64,000 nucleotides of DNA from Catenulispora sp. GP43 (lineage in GTDB: Bacteria > Actinomycetota > Actinomycetes > Streptomycetales > Catenulisporaceae). The stretch is taken from contig NZ_JBGCCT010000005.1 of assembly GCF_041260665.1 (NCBI RefSeq), forward strand, positions 1 through 64,000, in the 5' to 3' direction. Shown here piece by piece: positions 1 to 7,501 of this stretch; within the stretch, counting starts at the first letter, position 1; each line of letters starts with the position of its first letter. A program made the translations under genes and the position numbers. The notes under the pieces are model-generated. The model was not told the DNA's origin. It did no database searches and worked only from the letters and a program-made list of their open reading frames with translations.

Positions 1-516
1 CGGTCCGTAGTCCCCGGGTGCGACCTTGGCCGGGTCCCCGCCGGCTTTGTCCAGGGCGGTGGAGTACGCGCCGGTCCATGCCGTCTGCTTGTCGCGGTCC
101 GCCGCCTTCCAGGTGCCGATCGCGGCCGTTACCGCGGGGTTCTGCGGTACCGAGGACAGCGGCTTCAGGACGAAGGCGTCGACGGTGTCGATCGGGTGCG
201 TGACGCCGGCCATTTTCGCGATCGCCAGTGGCCCGAGTTTCTGGCCTTCGGCGGCGGTGTTGTACGGCGGTCCGTAGCCGGCGGTGGTGCTGGCGCCGTC
301 GAGTTCGGCCAGGGCTGTGGTCGTGAAGTCGCCGGGGTCGTTGGTTGACCAGGACGTGATCGTCATCGGTTTCACGTCCGGGGAGGAGAACGCCGCGGCC
401 AGCACGATCGTCAGCACCACGACCGCGACCAGCGCGATCACGAACTCCTTCACCAGGTCGTACGGCCGTGAGCCGAAGGTGTACGGGTCCGGTTCGGTGT
501 GCGTGCGGCGCTTCAC
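1..516 (-). CDS. Membrane-anchored partner of cytochrome b (cytochrome B6-like), partial
   Basis: Only the first 172 codons are visible because the window edge cuts the gene. It starts with GTG at 516, overlapping the cytochrome b stop as GTGA, so the two are probably translationally coupled. The N-terminus is a short basic segment followed by one membrane helix (about residues 20-43) and then an extracytoplasmic region rich in G, P, T and A. No CxxCH haem c motif appears in the visible part. Similar proteins downstream of split cytochrome b genes in actinomycetes are often named cytochrome B6; that name is from memory. The product is probably a subunit of a quinol-oxidising cytochrome complex, but its exact role is unknown. 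Confidence 0.6.
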   Translation of the reverse strand, partial: MKRRTHTEPDPYTFGSRPYDLVKEFVIALVAVVVLTIVLAAAFSSPDVKPMTITSWSTNDPGDFTTTALAELDGASTTAGYGPPYNTAAEGQKLGPLAIAKMAGVTHPIDTVDAFVLKPLSSVPQNPAVTAAIGTWKAADRDKQTAWTGAYSTALDKAGGDPAKVAPGDYGP

Positions 517-1187
517 GCCTGCACCTCCTCGGCGGTGTCCCGCGGTGCCAGCGGGGGTACCACGCCCCGCCGCCGGACCAGCAGGATGTGCAGCACCACG
601 ACCACCGACACGACCAGCGGCAGCAGGGCGACGTGCCAGATCAGCATCTGCCCGAAGTCCATCGTGTTGAAGTAGGCGCCGACCCCGATCGAGTTCAGGC
701 CGTCCTTGGCCTGTGTCGCGACCCACTGCGAGTCGAAGTTCTGCTGGATCAGGTATCCGGTCAGCGCGGTGAACGCCGAGGCGCCCAGCGCGATCACGCC
801 GGTGATCCAGGTCAGCGCCCGCTTGCCGCGCCAGGCCGCCATGAAGAACTTGGCGATCAGGTGCACCGACATGAATGTCATGAACAGCTCCACCGACCAC
901 AGGTGCAGGCTGTTGACGAAGTGTCCGGTGCCGGACACGTGCCACCAGGCCGCGCCCTTGAGCGCGAGCACGGTTCCGGTGCCGACGACGGTCAGGAACG
1001 CCGTCAGGGTGAGTACCCCGAAGACGTAGATCCACGACGCGACGTATGCGGGCTGCGTGTCCGGGAGCAGTTGCTCCGGTGGCATGGTCTCGAAGATGCG
1101 GCGCCGCAGCGCGCCGGTCCATCCGCCGGCCGGCTCCGGGTCCGGCATCGGCTCCGGCAGTGTCGTGGCCTCGATCAGGTCGGTCAT
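513..1187 (-). CDS. Cytochrome b N-terminal domain protein (b6-type)
   Basis: This 224-residue membrane protein has four hydrophobic helices and matches the N-terminal, haem-binding half of cytochrome b. The two haem-ligand pairs are visible: one helix has two His 14 residues apart (HLW...SVH) and another two His 15 apart (HVA...VLH). This 14/15 spacing is that of cytochrome b6 rather than mitochondrial cytochrome b. The C-terminal quinone-site half is not in this protein and may be supplied by another subunit. The ATG at 1187 overlaps the preceding small gene (ATGA), and its stop overlaps the next gene (GTGA). The expected role is quinol oxidation and transmembrane electron transfer. Confidence 0.85.
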   Translation of the reverse strand: MTDLIEATTLPEPMPDPEPAGGWTGALRRRIFETMPPEQLLPDTQPAYVASWIYVFGVLTLTAFLTVVGTGTVLALKGAAWWHVSGTGHFVNSLHLWSVELFMTFMSVHLIAKFFMAAWRGKRALTWITGVIALGASAFTALTGYLIQQNFDSQWVATQAKDGLNSIGVGAYFNTMDFGQMLIWHVALLPLVVSVVVVLHILLVRRRGVVPPLAPRDTAEEVQA

Positions 1188-1399
1188 TCGCCGTCCCGTC
1201 CCTTCGGCTTGGGCTTCGGGAACGGCACGAACAGCGCGGCCAGGAAGGCCACGCCGATGAGCACGATCATGACGGTGTTGGCGGCGGAGATCTGGACGAT
1301 TCCCCAGTGCAGGTAGTGCCCGTGGCCGTTGAGGTCCACGGGTGGTGCGAAGGCCAGGTGTGGGGCGGTGGCAGGTGTGGCGGTCACAGGTGTCCTCAT
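1184..1399 (-). CDS. Small single-helix membrane subunit of the cytochrome b operon
   Basis: A 71-residue protein with a short extracytoplasmic-looking N-terminus, a HYLHWGIVQISAAN segment, one membrane helix (about residues 36-58) and a basic Pro/Lys tail. It is the first gene of the leftward operon and overlaps the cytochrome b start by ATGA. Small one-helix proteins are common accessory subunits of bc/b6f-type complexes, so a stabilising role is inferred from context. I do not recognise a named family. Confidence 0.65.
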   Translation of the reverse strand: MRTPVTATPATAPHLAFAPPVDLNGHGHYLHWGIVQISAANTVMIVLIGVAFLAALFVPFPKPKPKGRDGE

Positions 1400-1709
1400 C
1401 GAGTGCGAGCCGCCGGGTGGGCGGCGAGGGCAGGATCGGTGCCCCGGAGTGGGTGGTCCGGGAACGGGTGAAGACGGCCGTCGCCGCGAGAGTCTTGTGA
1501 AATCAGCGCCCGCATGTCAAGGCTCTGGCGGTAAACAAGCACTACGCGCAGGTTACCGTGGTGTCAACTACGGGTAGGTACGTTGTCGTTACCGCTTCGC
1601 GGTCTACGGCGCACGCTAGGATTCCGCCGTCGGCGCCCGCTCGCGCATGACCGACATCTACGACCCGCTCCGTAGTGCCGAGCTCTGGCGCTTATGCCTC
1701 ATTAGGTCG

Positions 1710-1725
1710 CTGACCTCGTGGTCAG
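1710..1725. promoter_or_regulatory. Perfect palindrome in the divergent spacer, candidate operator
   Basis: CTGACC-tcgt-GGTCAG is a perfect 6-bp inverted repeat 36 bp before the response-regulator start. It lies in the 362-bp spacer (1400-1761) between the leftward cytochrome operon and the rightward two-component genes. It could bind the response regulator or another dimeric regulator. Nothing else in the spacer is clear. Confidence 0.35.
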
Positions 1726-1761
1726 AGGGGATATGCCGGTCGGGCGTTTAGGGTTGGGGCC

Positions 1762-2472
1762 GTGGAGAGGATCGGAACCGAACCCGGAGCCCGGATCCTG
1801 GTGGTCGAGGACGACGCCGGGATCGCCCAGTCGCTGGTCCGCGGGCTGGCCAGGGCCGGCTACGTGGTGGACACCGCGAGCACCGGCGCGGACGCGCTCG
1901 CCGCCCCGCCGGCCGACGTGGTGCTGCTCGACCTGGGCCTTCCGGACGTGGACGGCGTCGAGGTGTGCCGCCGGCTGCGGCGTCGCGGCGACGTGGCGAT
2001 CATCGTGGTGACCGCCCGCGGCGAGGAGAGCGACCGGGTGGCCACCTTGGACGAGGGGGCCGACGACTACCTGGTCAAGCCGTTCGGGCTGGCCGAGCTG
2101 CTGGCGCGGGTGCGCGCGGTGCTGCGACGGGTCCGGCCGGCCGGTCCGGCGGTGTACCTGTACGGGCCGCTGGCCGTGGACCCGCGCACCCGCCGCGTCA
2201 CCGTCTCCGGCGCCGAGGTGATGCTCACGCCGAAGGAGTTCGACATCCTCGAGTGCCTGGCCGCCGATCCGGGCCGCGTGGTCTCCCGGCAGGAGCTGCT
2301 GGAGCGGGCCTGGGACGCGAACTGGTACGGGCCGACGAAGGTGCTCGACGTCCACGTCGCCGCGCTGCGCCGCAAGCTCGGGGTCGAGGGCCTGGTCGAG
2401 ACCGTGTACGGACGCGGGTTCCGGCTCGGCCGGATCGCCGCGCCGCCCGCTACGGATCCCTCAGGGGGCTGA
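1762..2472 (+). CDS. OmpR-family DNA-binding response regulator
   Basis: This 236-residue regulator has a receiver domain (about residues 11-122) and a winged-helix OmpR/PhoB output domain (about 133-226). The acidic pocket (E16, D17, D18), the phospho-acceptor D57 in LLDLGLPD and the conserved K106 in LVKPF are all present. The output domain has the usual LTPKEF and VYGRGFRL motifs. It starts at GTG 1762 and is followed after 4 bases by its partner kinase. From context it probably controls the cytochrome operon to its left or the redox operons downstream; this is inference. Confidence 0.93.
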   Translation: MERIGTEPGARILVVEDDAGIAQSLVRGLARAGYVVDTASTGADALAAPPADVVLLDLGLPDVDGVEVCRRLRRRGDVAIIVVTARGEESDRVATLDEGADDYLVKPFGLAELLARVRAVLRRVRPAGPAVYLYGPLAVDPRTRRVTVSGAEVMLTPKEFDILECLAADPGRVVSRQELLERAWDANWYGPTKVLDVHVAALRRKLGVEGLVETVYGRGFRLGRIAAPPATDPSGG

Positions 2473-2476
2473 CCCG

Positions 2477-4075
2477 ATGACCCGCCGCATCGCCCTGGCC
2501 TTCGCCGCGCTCGTCGCGGTCCTGCTCCTGGCCGCCGTCCTGCCGCTCGGCGCGGCGATGCAGTCCCGCGAGGAGGAGTCGTTCCGCTTCGCCACCATCT
2601 CCGACGCGCGCCAGCTGACCGCCGCCGCCGAGGAGACCCTCGACGACCACCACGCCCCGGACGCGATGGATCGGGCGGTCGCCGAGGCGGAGCGGCACGG
2701 CGACTGCGCGGCGGTCTACGCCGCCGGCGCGGACGTCATCGCCTCGACCGCCTGCGGCACCGCGAAGGACGCTTCGGCGGTCGCCCTGGCCACCCACGCG
2801 CTGTCGGCCCGCACTCAGATCGTCACCCGCGACGGCGACTGGCTGCGCGCCGCGATCCCGGTCGGCGACGACGACGATGCCGGCGCCGTGGTCTTCGCGC
2901 GCTCGGCTGAATCGCTTGACCACCACGTCGACGCGATGTGGGGCTGGCTCGCGCTGACCGCCGCCGCCTGTCTGGGCCTCGGCGTGGCCCTGGCCTACGC
3001 GCTGGCCCGCTGGGTGGCCCGGCCGCTGCTGGCCCTGGACACCGCCGCGGCACGGCTCGGCGACGGCGCGCTGGACGTGCGGGCGCCGGCCGAGAGCGGG
3101 CCGCCGGAGGTGCGCAGGCTGGCCGGGACCTTCAACCGCATGGCCGAGCGCACCGAGACGCTGGTGCACGGACACCGCGGCTGGGTCGCCGATGTCTCGC
3201 ACCAGCTGCGCACGCCGCTGACCGCGCTGCGGCTGCGGTTGGATGTGCTGGTCGGGGAGGCTGCCGAGGCGGCGGGGCAGGCGGGGCAGACGGAGCAGAC
3301 GGAGCAGACGGAGCAGACGGAGCAGACGGAGCAGGGTGGGCAGGCTGAGCAGGGGCCCGATCGCGAGGTCGAATCGCCGGCGCCGGCTGATCGGTGCGCC
3401 GCCGCGGTTGCTCGGACCGGCGAGCAGAGCCCTGATGCCGCAGCCGAACCGCCGGTGCCGGCGCCGACGCCGCCGACGGCCGATCGGCGCGCCGCCGCCC
3501 CCGCCTGGCCGGGCCCCGATTTCGCCGCCGAACTCACCGGCGTCCAAGAAGAGATCGAGCGCCTCTCCCGCCTCGTCGACGGCCTCCTCGCCGTCGCCCG
3601 CGCCGAGTCCGTGGTCGCCCGGCGCGAGGCCGTGCCGGTGGCCGACGTCGCGGCCGAGCGCGTGGTGGCATGGGAGCCTTTGGCCCACGAGCACGGCCAG
3701 CACCTCAGCGCCGTCGGCCCGGCCGCCGGCGGTGCGCTGCCGGCCTCGCTGGCGCCGGGCGATCTGGAGCAGATCCTCGACAACCTCATCGCGAACGCCC
3801 TGGCCGCGGTCCCGGCCGGCGGCCACGTCCGTGTCGAGGCGCGCGCCGACCACGAGCGTGACCGCGTCGTCGTCTGCGTTGTCGACGACGGTCCCGGTAT
3901 GAGCCCGGCGGCCAAGCAGACCGCCTTCCGCCGGTTCGGCACCAGCAGCGGTTCGGGAACCGGGCTGGGGCTGGCGATCGTGGACCGGCTGGTTTCCGCG
4001 AACGGTGGCGAGGTCCGGTTGACCGACACCGCCGGCGGCGGTCTCACCGTGATCGTGGAGCTCCCGGTGGCGTGA
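2477..4075 (+). CDS. Sensor histidine kinase with a long insertion in the dimerisation hairpin
   Basis: This 532-residue protein has an N-terminal membrane helix (about 5-28), an extracytoplasmic sensor region, a second helix (about 155-177), a HAMP domain, a DHp domain with phospho-acceptor His about 242 (DVSHQLRTPLTAL) and a complete catalytic ATPase domain (N box DNLIANAL, DDGPGMS, GTGLGLAI). Between the two DHp helices lies about 90 residues of low-complexity sequence (about 258-350), rich in Glu, Gln, Pro and Ala, with five tandem TEQ repeats. Normal kinases have only a short loop here. The second DHp helix resumes at ELTGVQEEIERL, so the core seems functional. It pairs with the response regulator 4 bases upstream. 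Confidence 0.92.
   Translation: MTRRIALAFAALVAVLLLAAVLPLGAAMQSREEESFRFATISDARQLTAAAEETLDDHHAPDAMDRAVAEAERHGDCAAVYAAGADVIASTACGTAKDASAVALATHALSARTQIVTRDGDWLRAAIPVGDDDDAGAVVFARSAESLDHHVDAMWGWLALTAAACLGLGVALAYALARWVARPLLALDTAAARLGDGALDVRAPAESGPPEVRRLAGTFNRMAERTETLVHGHRGWVADVSHQLRTPLTALRLRLDVLVGEAAEAAGQAGQTEQTEQTEQTEQTEQGGQAEQGPDREVESPAPADRCAAAVARTGEQSPDAAAEPPVPAPTPPTADRRAAAPAWPGPDFAAELTGVQEEIERLSRLVDGLLAVARAESVVARREAVPVADVAAERVVAWEPLAHEHGQHLSAVGPAAGGALPASLAPGDLEQILDNLIANALAAVPAGGHVRVEARADHERDRVVVCVVDDGPGMSPAAKQTAFRRFGTSSGSGTGLGLAIVDRLVSANGGEVRLTDTAGGGLTVIVELPVA
3290..3334 (+). repeat. Five tandem 9-bp repeats (acggagcag) inside the kinase gene
   Basis: Five perfect in-frame copies of acggagcag encode Thr-Glu-Gln five times, followed by partly related sequence. 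The array sits in the loop between the two DHp helices. Perfect nucleotide identity suggests recent slippage expansion, so copy number may differ between strains. Confidence 0.9.
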
Positions 4076-4117
4076 TCGCGAGCGGCGTCGAGACCTTATA
4101 TATGCGCAGCGGTTTTC

Positions 4118-4135
4118 TTTGCCTTTTCTGAAGAA
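4118..4135 (+). promoter_or_regulatory. 18-bp element shared with 4920-4937, copy 1
   Basis: TTTGCCTTTTCTGAAGAA lies 60 bp before the cytochrome b561-like gene. A near-copy (15 of 18 bases) lies before the next operon at 4920. Two matching AT-rich elements in front of two linked redox units suggest a shared transcription-factor site, perhaps for the adjacent response regulator. Confidence 0.4.
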
Positions 4136-4194
4136 CCGACGCGGCATGCTGTGTCCCGTTGGCCCCACGACCCACCGCCGCCGGAAGGACCCGC

Positions 4195-4854
4195 GTGACC
4201 GCGCCCGCGACGCCCGAGACCCACCGCCGCGCCCACGCCGCCGGAGCCCGAGACCAAGCCGCCGCGGCAGCCGCCGGGGCCGAGGGCAACGAGCGCCTCA
4301 CCGCGATCACCGGCTCGCTCCTGCTCGTCCTGTTCGCGATCGAGGGCGTCACGATCCTCGAACTCGGCGGCATGCTCTACTGGCACTACTTCTTCGGCTT
4401 CCTGCTGGTCGGGCCGGTGTGCGTGAAGATCTGCGCCACGGTCTACCGCTTCGGGCGTTACTACACGGGCAAGCCGGCGTATGTGCGCAAGGGGCCCCCG
4501 ATGATCCTGTTGCGGGTGTTGGGGCCGTTCGTCGTGCTGACGTCGTGCGCCGTCCTGGTGACCGGCATCCTGCTGGGCTTCGCGAAGTCCGAGACGGTGC
4601 TGGGCCTGCCGATGCTGTTCCTGCACAAGGGCTTCTTCATCGTCTGGGCCGGCGCCATGACCATCCACGTCCTGGCCTACCTCTGGCGCCTGCCGCGGCT
4701 GGTCGCCTCCGACGTCCCGGGCGTGCGCCGGATGCGCGGCGCCGCGACCGCCGTCGGCGGGAGCGCCTTGCGCTGGTCGGTCACCGTGGCCGGGCTGGTC
4801 GGCGGCCTGGTGTTCGCGATGCTGGCGGCGCACCTGTCCTCCGCATGGCGGTGA
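4195..4854 (+). CDS. Cytochrome b561-like membrane protein
   Basis: This 219-residue protein has a hydrophilic Ala/Arg-rich N-terminus and about four membrane helices, then a short fifth at the C-terminus. His residues in YWHYFFGF, FLHKGFF and TIHVLAYLW are well placed for b-type haem. The start is GTG 4195, preceded by GGAAGGA at good spacing; an in-frame TTG at 4159 lacks this signal. It is a separate unit just before the ApbE operon and shares an upstream 18-bp element with it. It probably passes electrons between the quinone pool or cytoplasmic donors and the outer face of the membrane. Confidence 0.75.
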   Translation: MTAPATPETHRRAHAAGARDQAAAAAAGAEGNERLTAITGSLLLVLFAIEGVTILELGGMLYWHYFFGFLLVGPVCVKICATVYRFGRYYTGKPAYVRKGPPMILLRVLGPFVVLTSCAVLVTGILLGFAKSETVLGLPMLFLHKGFFIVWAGAMTIHVLAYLWRLPRLVASDVPGVRRMRGAATAVGGSALRWSVTVAGLVGGLVFAMLAAHLSSAWR

Positions 4855-4919
4855 GCCGGAGTCCGATCCGGTCCACGGCGGCCCGCCCTGAGCTGCGGCT
4901 TGGCGCCGTTATGGAGATC

Positions 4920-4937
4920 TTTACCTTCTCTGAAGGA
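4920..4937 (+). promoter_or_regulatory. 18-bp element shared with 4118-4135, copy 2
   Basis: TTTACCTTCTCTGAAGGA lies about 90 bp before the small membrane-protein gene that opens the ApbE/NuoF operon. It differs from copy 1 at three positions. Co-regulation of the two units is inferred. Confidence 0.4.
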
Positions 4938-5027
4938 CTTCCGAACCCTTTTCTCATGTAGGCGGGGAAGGCTGGTCGCGAGGAACCGGCATGATCCAGC
5001 GCAGGGTGGCCGATGGGAGCCGAGCTG

Positions 5028-5336
5028 ATGGACGCCAGAACGCGCGACGCCGTCGCCGCCCGGGACCGTGCGGTCCACCGGATCAGCCACATGACCTGGC
5101 GGATCGGGAGCCTCGCGGCGATCGGGGCCGTGGTGCTCGGCGCCGGGTTCGCGCATCTGCTGCCGACGCATCTGCCGCACCTCGGCAGCTCCGGGGGCTC
5201 CGGCGGCTCCGGCTCGACGGGCGGCAGCGGATCGTCGAACTCCGGCAACAGCAACGGCAACGGCATCCAGGGGCCCGGAACCGTGCCGCAGCAGGGTTCC
5301 GGAGGCGGAAGCCACGTCAGGTCCGGCGGGTCCTGA
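5028..5336 (+). CDS. Small membrane-anchored Gly/Ser-rich protein
   Basis: About 102 residues: a short charged N-terminus, one membrane helix (about residues 25-45) and a low-complexity extracytoplasmic tail of Gly, Ser and Asn. ATG 5013 is an alternative start; 5028 has GGAG at better spacing. It opens the operon, and its TGA abuts the GTG of the flavin transferase. No canonical flavinylation motif (SGAT-like) is visible in the tail, so I do not call it an ApbE substrate. Its function is unknown; its position suggests a partner of the membrane electron-transfer chain. Confidence 0.6.
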   Translation: MDARTRDAVAARDRAVHRISHMTWRIGSLAAIGAVVLGAGFAHLLPTHLPHLGSSGGSGGSGSTGGSGSSNSGNSNGNGIQGPGTVPQQGSGGGSHVRSGGS

Positions 5337-6395
5337 GTGATGGCGGCGCAGGCACCGGTCGGCCGCACCGAGTTCGCAGCACTCGGCGGACTCGCGGTCG
5401 TCCTGACCGCGGACCCCGGCGCCGTCGAACAGGCGGTCGCGGCGGTGCGGGCCGAGGTCGCGGCGATCGACCTGGCCTGCAGCCGTTTCCGTGACGACTC
5501 CGAGCTGTCCCACGTCAACGCCGGAGCCGGGGAGTACGTCGAGGTCGGCCCGTTGTTCGCCGAGGCGTTGAGCGCCGCGCTCTGGGCGGCCCGGACCACC
5601 GACGGCGACGTGGATCCGACCTGCGGGACCTCCGTGCGGGCGCTCGGCTACGACAGGGACTTCGCGGATCTGGCGGCCGCTCCTCCCCGTTCGGCGGTGG
5701 TCCGCGCCGGGGCCGGGTGGCGCGCCGTCGACTGGGACGAGGGCCGGTCCGCGGTCCGGATCCCGGCCGGGACCGCACTGGACTTCGGCGCCACGGCCAA
5801 GGCGCTGGCGGCCGACCGCGCCGCGGGGCGCGCGGCCACCGCGACCGGCAGCGGCGTCCTGGTGAGCCTGAGCGGGGACATCGCGGTCTGCGGCCCGGCG
5901 CCCGAGGCCGGCTGGCGGGTCCGGGTGACCGAGGACCACCGCAGCGGCGACGACCTCCCCGGCCAGACCGTCGTCATCACCGAGGGCGGACTGGCCACGT
6001 CGAGCACCGTGGTCCGGGCCTGGCAGGTCTGGTCGGACGAGACGGTGCCGCGGCGCGTCACGGTCCACCACATCGTCGACCCCCGCACCGGAAGGCCCAC
6101 CGACGGCGCCTGGCGCACGGTCTCGGTCGCGGCGGCCACCTGCCTGGACGCCAACGTCGCCGCCACCGCCGCCATCGTGCGCGGCCACGCCGCCGCGCGC
6201 TGGCTCGCCGGGCTGGGCCTGCCCGCGCGCCTGGTGCACGCCGACGGTTCGGTCGTGACGGTCGGCGGCTGGCCGGACGACCCGGACGACCCGGACTCCG
6301 GCACCCCCACCCCCGCCGTCAGCGCCCTGCCGAAACTCGGCGTCGCGACCGCCCCGCGCCCGTCCGCGCACCGCCTTCCCGGCAGCCGGCCATGA
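5337..6395 (+). CDS. apbE: FAD:protein FMN transferase (ApbE family)
   Basis: ApbE proteins attach FMN covalently to Thr/Ser of target electron-transfer proteins using FAD. This 352-residue protein shows the family landmarks: CSRFRDDSELSHVN near the N-terminus, DPTCGTSVRALGYD, the core LDFGATAKALAAD, SLSGDIAVCG and, near the C-terminus, VHHIVDPRTGRPT. It has no obvious signal peptide, so it appears cytoplasmic unless exported another way. It starts at GTG 5337 (an ATG follows directly) and overlaps the next gene by ATGA. Its substrate is not obvious nearby, although the extracytoplasmic domain of the next gene is a candidate. Confidence 0.88.
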   Translation: MMAAQAPVGRTEFAALGGLAVVLTADPGAVEQAVAAVRAEVAAIDLACSRFRDDSELSHVNAGAGEYVEVGPLFAEALSAALWAARTTDGDVDPTCGTSVRALGYDRDFADLAAAPPRSAVVRAGAGWRAVDWDEGRSAVRIPAGTALDFGATAKALAADRAAGRAATATGSGVLVSLSGDIAVCGPAPEAGWRVRVTEDHRSGDDLPGQTVVITEGGLATSSTVVRAWQVWSDETVPRRVTVHHIVDPRTGRPTDGAWRTVSVAAATCLDANVAATAAIVRGHAAARWLAGLGLPARLVHADGSVVTVGGWPDDPDDPDSGTPTPAVSALPKLGVATAPRPSAHRLPGSRP

Positions 6396-7501
6396 TCCTT
6401 GCTTCCAATGTCGTCGCCTCGAGCGTGGTCGCCTCCAACAGCTGGCTCTGGTACGCGACCCGGGCCACGGGTGTCATCGCCCTGATCCTGCTCACCGGCA
6501 GCGTGGTGCTCGGCATCACCGTGCAGGTCCGCGCGGCCTCGCGGCGGTGGCCGCGGCTGGTCACGCTCGGCGTGCACCGGAACCTGTCGCTGCTGGTGCT
6601 GGCGTTCCTGGCGCTGCACATCCTCACCGCGGTCGTCGACAGCTACGCGCCGGTCGGGTGGCTGTCGGTCGTCGTGCCGTTCGCCTCGTCGTACCGCCCG
6701 GTGTGGCTCGGGTTCGGGACCGTCGCCTTCGATCTGCTGATCGCCGTGACGATCACGAGCCTGCTGCGCACGCGAATCAGTGCCCGTCTATGGCGGCTGG
6801 TCCACTGGGCGGCCTACGCGTGCTGGCCGTCCGCGGTCATCCACAGCCTGGGGACGGGATCGGACACCAAGCAGCCGTTCGTGCTCGGGGTCACGATCGC
6901 CTGCGTGGCGGCCGTACTCCTGGCCGGTGTCTGGCGGCTGGCGTCCGGCTGGCCCGAGCACGCTACCGCCCGGCTCACGGCCGGCGCGACCGGGGCGGCG
7001 CTCGCGGTCGCCGTGCTGGTCTGGGCGCTCGTGGGGCCGCTGCGCCCTGGCTGGGCCGCACGGTCCGGGACCCCGGCCGTGCTGCTGGCCCGGGTGCAGG
7101 CGCCCGCTTCCGCTTCCGCCTCCGCTTCCCAGCTTCCCGCTCTGCCGTTCACGACGAACATCTCGGGGACCTCCAGCACCTCCTCCTCGGGTTCCGGCAC
7201 GACGACCGTCACTTTGAACGGCGCCGGCACCGCGTCGGTCGCGTTCCAAGTCGTCATCAGCGGTCCGGCGGCATCGGGAGGAGGAGTGCAGATGACGAGC
7301 AGCCAGGTCTCGTTCGGGCCCACGGCCAACCCGCGCCAGTACACCGGACATGTGAGTTCGCTGAACGGGAGCAACATCCTCGCGAGCGCGACGGACAGCG
7401 CCGGATCGACGGTCATGCTCAGCCTCGACGTCAGCCTCTCCGGTTCCGCTTCCGTTTCCGGCTCCACGATGAGCGGCTCGCTGACGGCGAGTGCGCCATG
7501 A
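6392..7501 (+). CDS. Ferric-reductase-like transmembrane haem protein with extracytoplasmic tail
   Basis: This 369-residue protein has about six membrane helices over the first 230 residues and matches the ferric-reductase/MsrQ-type membrane domain. Two His pairs suit two b haems: VHRN...LALH (14 apart) and LVHWAA...VIHSL (13 apart). After the last helix comes an Ala/Ser linker and a beta-rich, Ser/Thr/Gly-rich domain of about 120 residues on the outer face. There is no cytoplasmic FAD/NAD domain, so electrons must come from a partner, presumably the NuoF-like protein and ferredoxin encoded next. ATGA overlaps on both sides indicate a tightly coupled operon. Confidence 0.82.
   Translation: MILASNVVASSVVASNSWLWYATRATGVIALILLTGSVVLGITVQVRAASRRWPRLVTLGVHRNLSLLVLAFLALHILTAVVDSYAPVGWLSVVVPFASSYRPVWLGFGTVAFDLLIAVTITSLLRTRISARLWRLVHWAAYACWPSAVIHSLGTGSDTKQPFVLGVTIACVAAVLLAGVWRLASGWPEHATARLTAGATGAALAVAVLVWALVGPLRPGWAARSGTPAVLLARVQAPASASASASQLPALPFTTNISGTSSTSSSGSGTTTVTLNGAGTASVAFQVVISGPAASGGGVQMTSSQVSFGPTANPRQYTGHVSSLNGSNILASATDSAGSTVMLSLDVSLSGSASVSGSTMSGSLTASAP

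Noticed and set aside
3290-3334. CRISPR-like repeats
   Set aside because: Contiguous 9-bp units with no spacers, in frame inside a kinase gene. No CRISPR array is seen in the window.
2450-4168. 572-residue open frame on the minus strand
   Set aside because: It lies wholly opposite the histidine kinase, whose motifs are complete. The translation is Arg/Gly/Ala-rich without domains, as expected of a shadow frame in high-GC DNA.
5028-7501. A canonical ApbE flavinylation site in the small protein or the haem-protein tail
   Set aside because: Neither contains an SGAT-type motif. The closest string, DSAGST in the tail, does not fit well enough.
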